A DNA stretch of 6,433 bases from Bacteroidota bacterium (GTDB lineage: Bacteria > Bacteroidota > Ignavibacteria > Kapaibacteriales > UBA2268). The stretch is from assembly GCA_022708005.1 (NCBI GenBank), contig JAKIZN010000097.1, positions 1 through 6,433 of the forward strand, in the 5' to 3' direction. Shown one piece after another: positions 4,212 through 6,433 of the stretch (its first letter is position 1; every line of letters begins with the position of its first letter). A program made the translations under genes and the position numbers. A model generated the notes under the pieces. That model did not search any database, had not been told where the DNA came from, and saw only the letters and a list, made by a program, of their open reading frames with translations.

Positions 4212-6433
4212 TTACCTTACTATTATATACTTTTCAGTTTTAATTATAATGCCGTCTTTTACAAATGTAATGACATAAACGCCAGATATTAACGACGATG
4301 TATTTAAAGATAATTGATTCTCTCCTTTATTGAGCGGAATTTGCTTTTCAACTAATAAATTCCCTTGAATACTATTTATTGAAACCTTAAAGTTGTTTGT
4401 AAATTCCTGAGAATCAGCGTTGATTATTAAATAATCGTTGTTTTGGAGTACTTTAATAGTAACTCCATAGCTTAGCTCGTTAATTATCAATTTATCTTCG
4501 TTGTCTGATTTCTTTCCATAGAATGCATTGTCATTTATTGCCTCAAGCCAATCGCAACGATTTATACATTGCATAGTGCTTGGTAAGTAATAAATTAAAG
4601 CTCCATTGTATTCAATTCCATTAGGATAATGGACATAACCAGTTTGTTGTTGGTTGCATGTATCCAAATTAATAGTTGAATTAATCGTTGTAATTGAAAC
4701 CCCGTTGATTCCTATTGAATCAATCCTACAAACTTTTAACCTTATAGAACAACAGTCAGTAGTGTCGCAAGGTTTATATACAGTTGCTCCGCCATCGAGG
4801 CTTGAGAAAACATTTGGATCTTTGTATGAAATCCAACAAGATGTATGAAGAACACGCCATATATCCGAACAAAGTGGAGGGTCATTTGGTTCAAAACCCA
4901 TTCTATTTTCAAGTATAATTTTTTTCAGAAGTTTTTTATACATTTCACTTGCAGGCATAACGCAGCAAGCAGGTAAGGAATTGCCATTGGGGGTGAATGC
5001 AAAAAATTTAAGTACCTGTATCTCTTGAAGCCAATTATTTGGATCGCATGTGTTATTTCTCCATTTATACTCAACATAGATTTTGCAATCAGGGCAATCG
5101 CTGAAATCTAAAGTCGTAAGCTCATCATTCCACATTTGGTTGCAGCCATTATCACAAGGAGAATTGCTTGTTAGCTCGTTTGGACAGTCTAATGTTTTGA
5201 TAATTAAGCAGTAGGTAGTATCGGATTGGTTTTTGTACAATCTAAATGTATCAGTTACTGAAGTACCTTTAGCAATACATCTGGTATAGCTATTTAGAGA
5301 ACCATCAGGATAAACTGTCAATTTAAAATTGTGCTTATTTAAATTACCGTTTACTTTGTAATATTTATAACAATTTAAGCTATCTGGAATGTTTAATTTT
5401 GCTGAGAATGAACAGTATCCCGGAGGGCATGCAGTTGAATTTTCAATTTTAATTATTTCCAATAAGCCGTACAAACTTGAAGAATCAGGGCATGAACACA
5501 AGCAATCTTCAACCGGAATATCTAATGATGCGCAGTTAGCTCCTCCTGATACAAAGTTGGCAATAACATTTGTTATTTGAGGATTATCGCAAACTTTATA
5601 TTCAAAAGAATATTTGCCATTAACAAAATCCTTTGTAACGTTTGCTATATCTTTCAGCATAATTGGAGAATCAACAGAAGTAAAAAAGCTCATATTGTCC
5701 ATAGTGTTTTTTACAGCAGGGTTGTCTGCAGAGCAAGGATTGAAGTTCAAATCAATTTTGTAGTAGCAGCAACTATCTTTAGAACCCAGCTTAGTATAAG
5801 CAGCCGAAAGCCCCAGCAAATCGCAAGAAGGGGGGATAGGAATATTTATATATAAATTCCAGCAATCATCAACATTAATGACATTTCCATAATCATCGTA
5901 GAAAGCAACTTTTATAGGAAGTTCATTTAGGCCTAACGATTGAAAATAAAGCATATCGCATTTTGACATACAGAAATCAATTGGGAAAGAAATTGGCTTA
6001 TTGTCAAAGAATGATATTCTTACCCCTTTGGGCATATAATATGGGCTAAAATCTGTTTCCCGTATACCATCTATTACAACACATAAAGAGTCTTCTATTG
6101 AATAACTCACGAAATCCGTAATTTCAAAATCACAATGTATTTCTGTGCTGTCAGGATATTCATAAGAATAGAACCTAGATGGGCATTTTAAAGCGTTGTC
6201 TATTGAAGGCATCCATCGAATATTGATGATAGCACTCTTTCCTTCAAAGTTGTACGAAACCGAGTCAGTTAAAAACTGTGAAGATATGTTTGGAGTATCT
6301 ATATAATTTAATCCAAAACTAGTAACTCCTTCTGAAATGTAGCAACGATCAAAAATCCTGAACTTATCAAAGGTTTTTGCGTTGCCATCTCCATCTTCAA
6401 TGTGTAGAAGTACATCATGAAAAGTTTTACCTA
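4212..6433 (-). CDS. Cysteine-rich secreted protein with T9SS type A sorting domain, 5' end outside the window
   Basis: The reading frame stays open from the stop at 4212 to the window edge, giving 739 residues without a start; the ATG at 6212 is internal because 73 more sense codons precede it. I do not recognise the main body. It is very rich in cysteine: 38 Cys, about 5%, often as CC or CxC (for example VEDCLCSCPD, LPACCVMP, TDCCSIRLKVC, DCPDC). All lie before visible residue 627, and none is in the sorting domain. Similar Cys-plus-beta-strand segments (DSCCYYKIDLNF, PGYCSFSAKLNI, TDCCSIRLKV) hint at repeated beta domains. The C-terminus (about 655-739) is a clear T9SS type A tail, with VSINSIQGNLLVEKQIPL, then SSLISGVYVITF and the ending KTEKYIIVR. 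It is probably exported through Sec and T9SS, with disulfides or metal binding stabilising it outside; both points are inference. It lies 4 bases upstream of the Asp-box gene, in the same orientation. Confidence 0.88.
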   Translation of the reverse strand, partial: GKTFHDVLLHIEDGDGNAKTFDKFRIFDRCYISEGVTSFGLNYIDTPNISSQFLTDSVSYNFEGKSAIINIRWMPSIDNALKCPSRFYSYEYPDSTEIHCDFEITDFVSYSIEDSLCVVIDGIRETDFSPYYMPKGVRISFFDNKPISFPIDFCMSKCDMLYFQSLGLNELPIKVAFYDDYGNVINVDDCWNLYINIPIPPSCDLLGLSAAYTKLGSKDSCCYYKIDLNFNPCSADNPAVKNTMDNMSFFTSVDSPIMLKDIANVTKDFVNGKYSFEYKVCDNPQITNVIANFVSGGANCASLDIPVEDCLCSCPDSSSLYGLLEIIKIENSTACPPGYCSFSAKLNIPDSLNCYKYYKVNGNLNKHNFKLTVYPDGSLNSYTRCIAKGTSVTDTFRLYKNQSDTTYCLIIKTLDCPNELTSNSPCDNGCNQMWNDELTTLDFSDCPDCKIYVEYKWRNNTCDPNNWLQEIQVLKFFAFTPNGNSLPACCVMPASEMYKKLLKKIILENRMGFEPNDPPLCSDIWRVLHTSCWISYKDPNVFSSLDGGATVYKPCDTTDCCSIRLKVCRIDSIGINGVSITTINSTINLDTCNQQQTGYVHYPNGIEYNGALIYYLPSTMQCINRCDWLEAINDNAFYGKKSDNEDKLIINELSYGVTIKVLQNNDYLIINADSQEFTNNFKVSINSIQGNLLVEKQIPLNKGENQLSLNTSSLISGVYVITFVKDGIIIKTEKYIIVR
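4215..4469 (-). other. T9SS type A C-terminal sorting domain of the cysteine-rich protein
   Basis: Visible residues about 655-739 give the standard sorting-domain order: YLIIN strand, FKVSINSIQGNLL, KGENQLSLNTSSLISGVYVITF, and the terminal basic strand KTEKYIIVR. The end K-Y-I-I-V-R agrees well with the conserved K-x-x-x-[RK] finish of T9SS cargo. This domain marks the protein for outer-membrane translocation in organisms that have PorU/PorV-type machinery, which is not in the window. Confidence 0.87.

Noticed and set aside
4772..4805. Asp-box in the cysteine-rich protein (SSLDGGATVY)
   Set aside because: It occurs once, lacks the closing Trp and has no propeller-like surroundings, so it is probably coincidence.
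5577..5855. 92-codon open frame on the + strand opposite the cysteine-rich gene
   Set aside because: It is antisense to a well-supported coding frame, has no family resemblance or ribosome-binding site, and looks like a shadow; the other short opposite-strand frames were rejected for the same reason.
6210..6212. ATG as the start of the cysteine-rich protein
   Set aside because: Translating upstream gives 73 further codons without a stop to the window edge, no signal peptide follows this ATG, and the upstream residues have the same character.

Overview
The window looks like chromosomal DNA from a Gram-negative bacterium of the FCB supergroup (Bacteroidota, Ignavibacteriota, Kapabacteria-like lineages). 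Three things point there. An LptF/LptG-type lipopolysaccharide-export permease implies an outer membrane. Two exported proteins end in C-terminal domains that read like type IX secretion (T9SS) type A sorting signals. The genes are AT-rich with weak or absent Shine-Dalgarno sequences. The exact phylum is inference; no rRNA or marker gene is complete here.

Left part, + strand (1-1849): the C-terminal 159 residues of HemW, the radical-SAM haem chaperone related to coproporphyrinogen oxidase, run in from outside the window. The next gene, an LptF/LptG-family permease, begins inside the last codons of hemW (8-base overlap), so the two are probably co-transcribed and translationally coupled.

Middle (1850-2068): a 219-base gap between two converging transcription units. 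It carries a 29-bp perfect inverted repeat with a 3-base loop (1908-1968). It has no U-tract on either side, so it is not a textbook intrinsic terminator and may be a mobile or repeated hairpin.

Right part, - strand (6433 down to 2069): two secreted-protein genes in tandem with a 4-base gap. The upstream one enters from beyond the right edge; its frame is open to base 6433, so its start is not in the window. It encodes a cysteine-rich protein (38 Cys in 739 visible residues) with a T9SS-like tail. I do not recognise the cysteine-rich part, and it is the best candidate for something undescribed. The downstream one encodes a 712-residue protein with a signal peptide, Asp-box (BNR-like) repeats, three carboxypeptidase-regulatory-like beta-sandwich repeats and a second T9SS-like tail. 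Both are probably exported together to the cell surface or medium. I see no tRNA, rRNA, CRISPR array, transposase gene or riboswitch.
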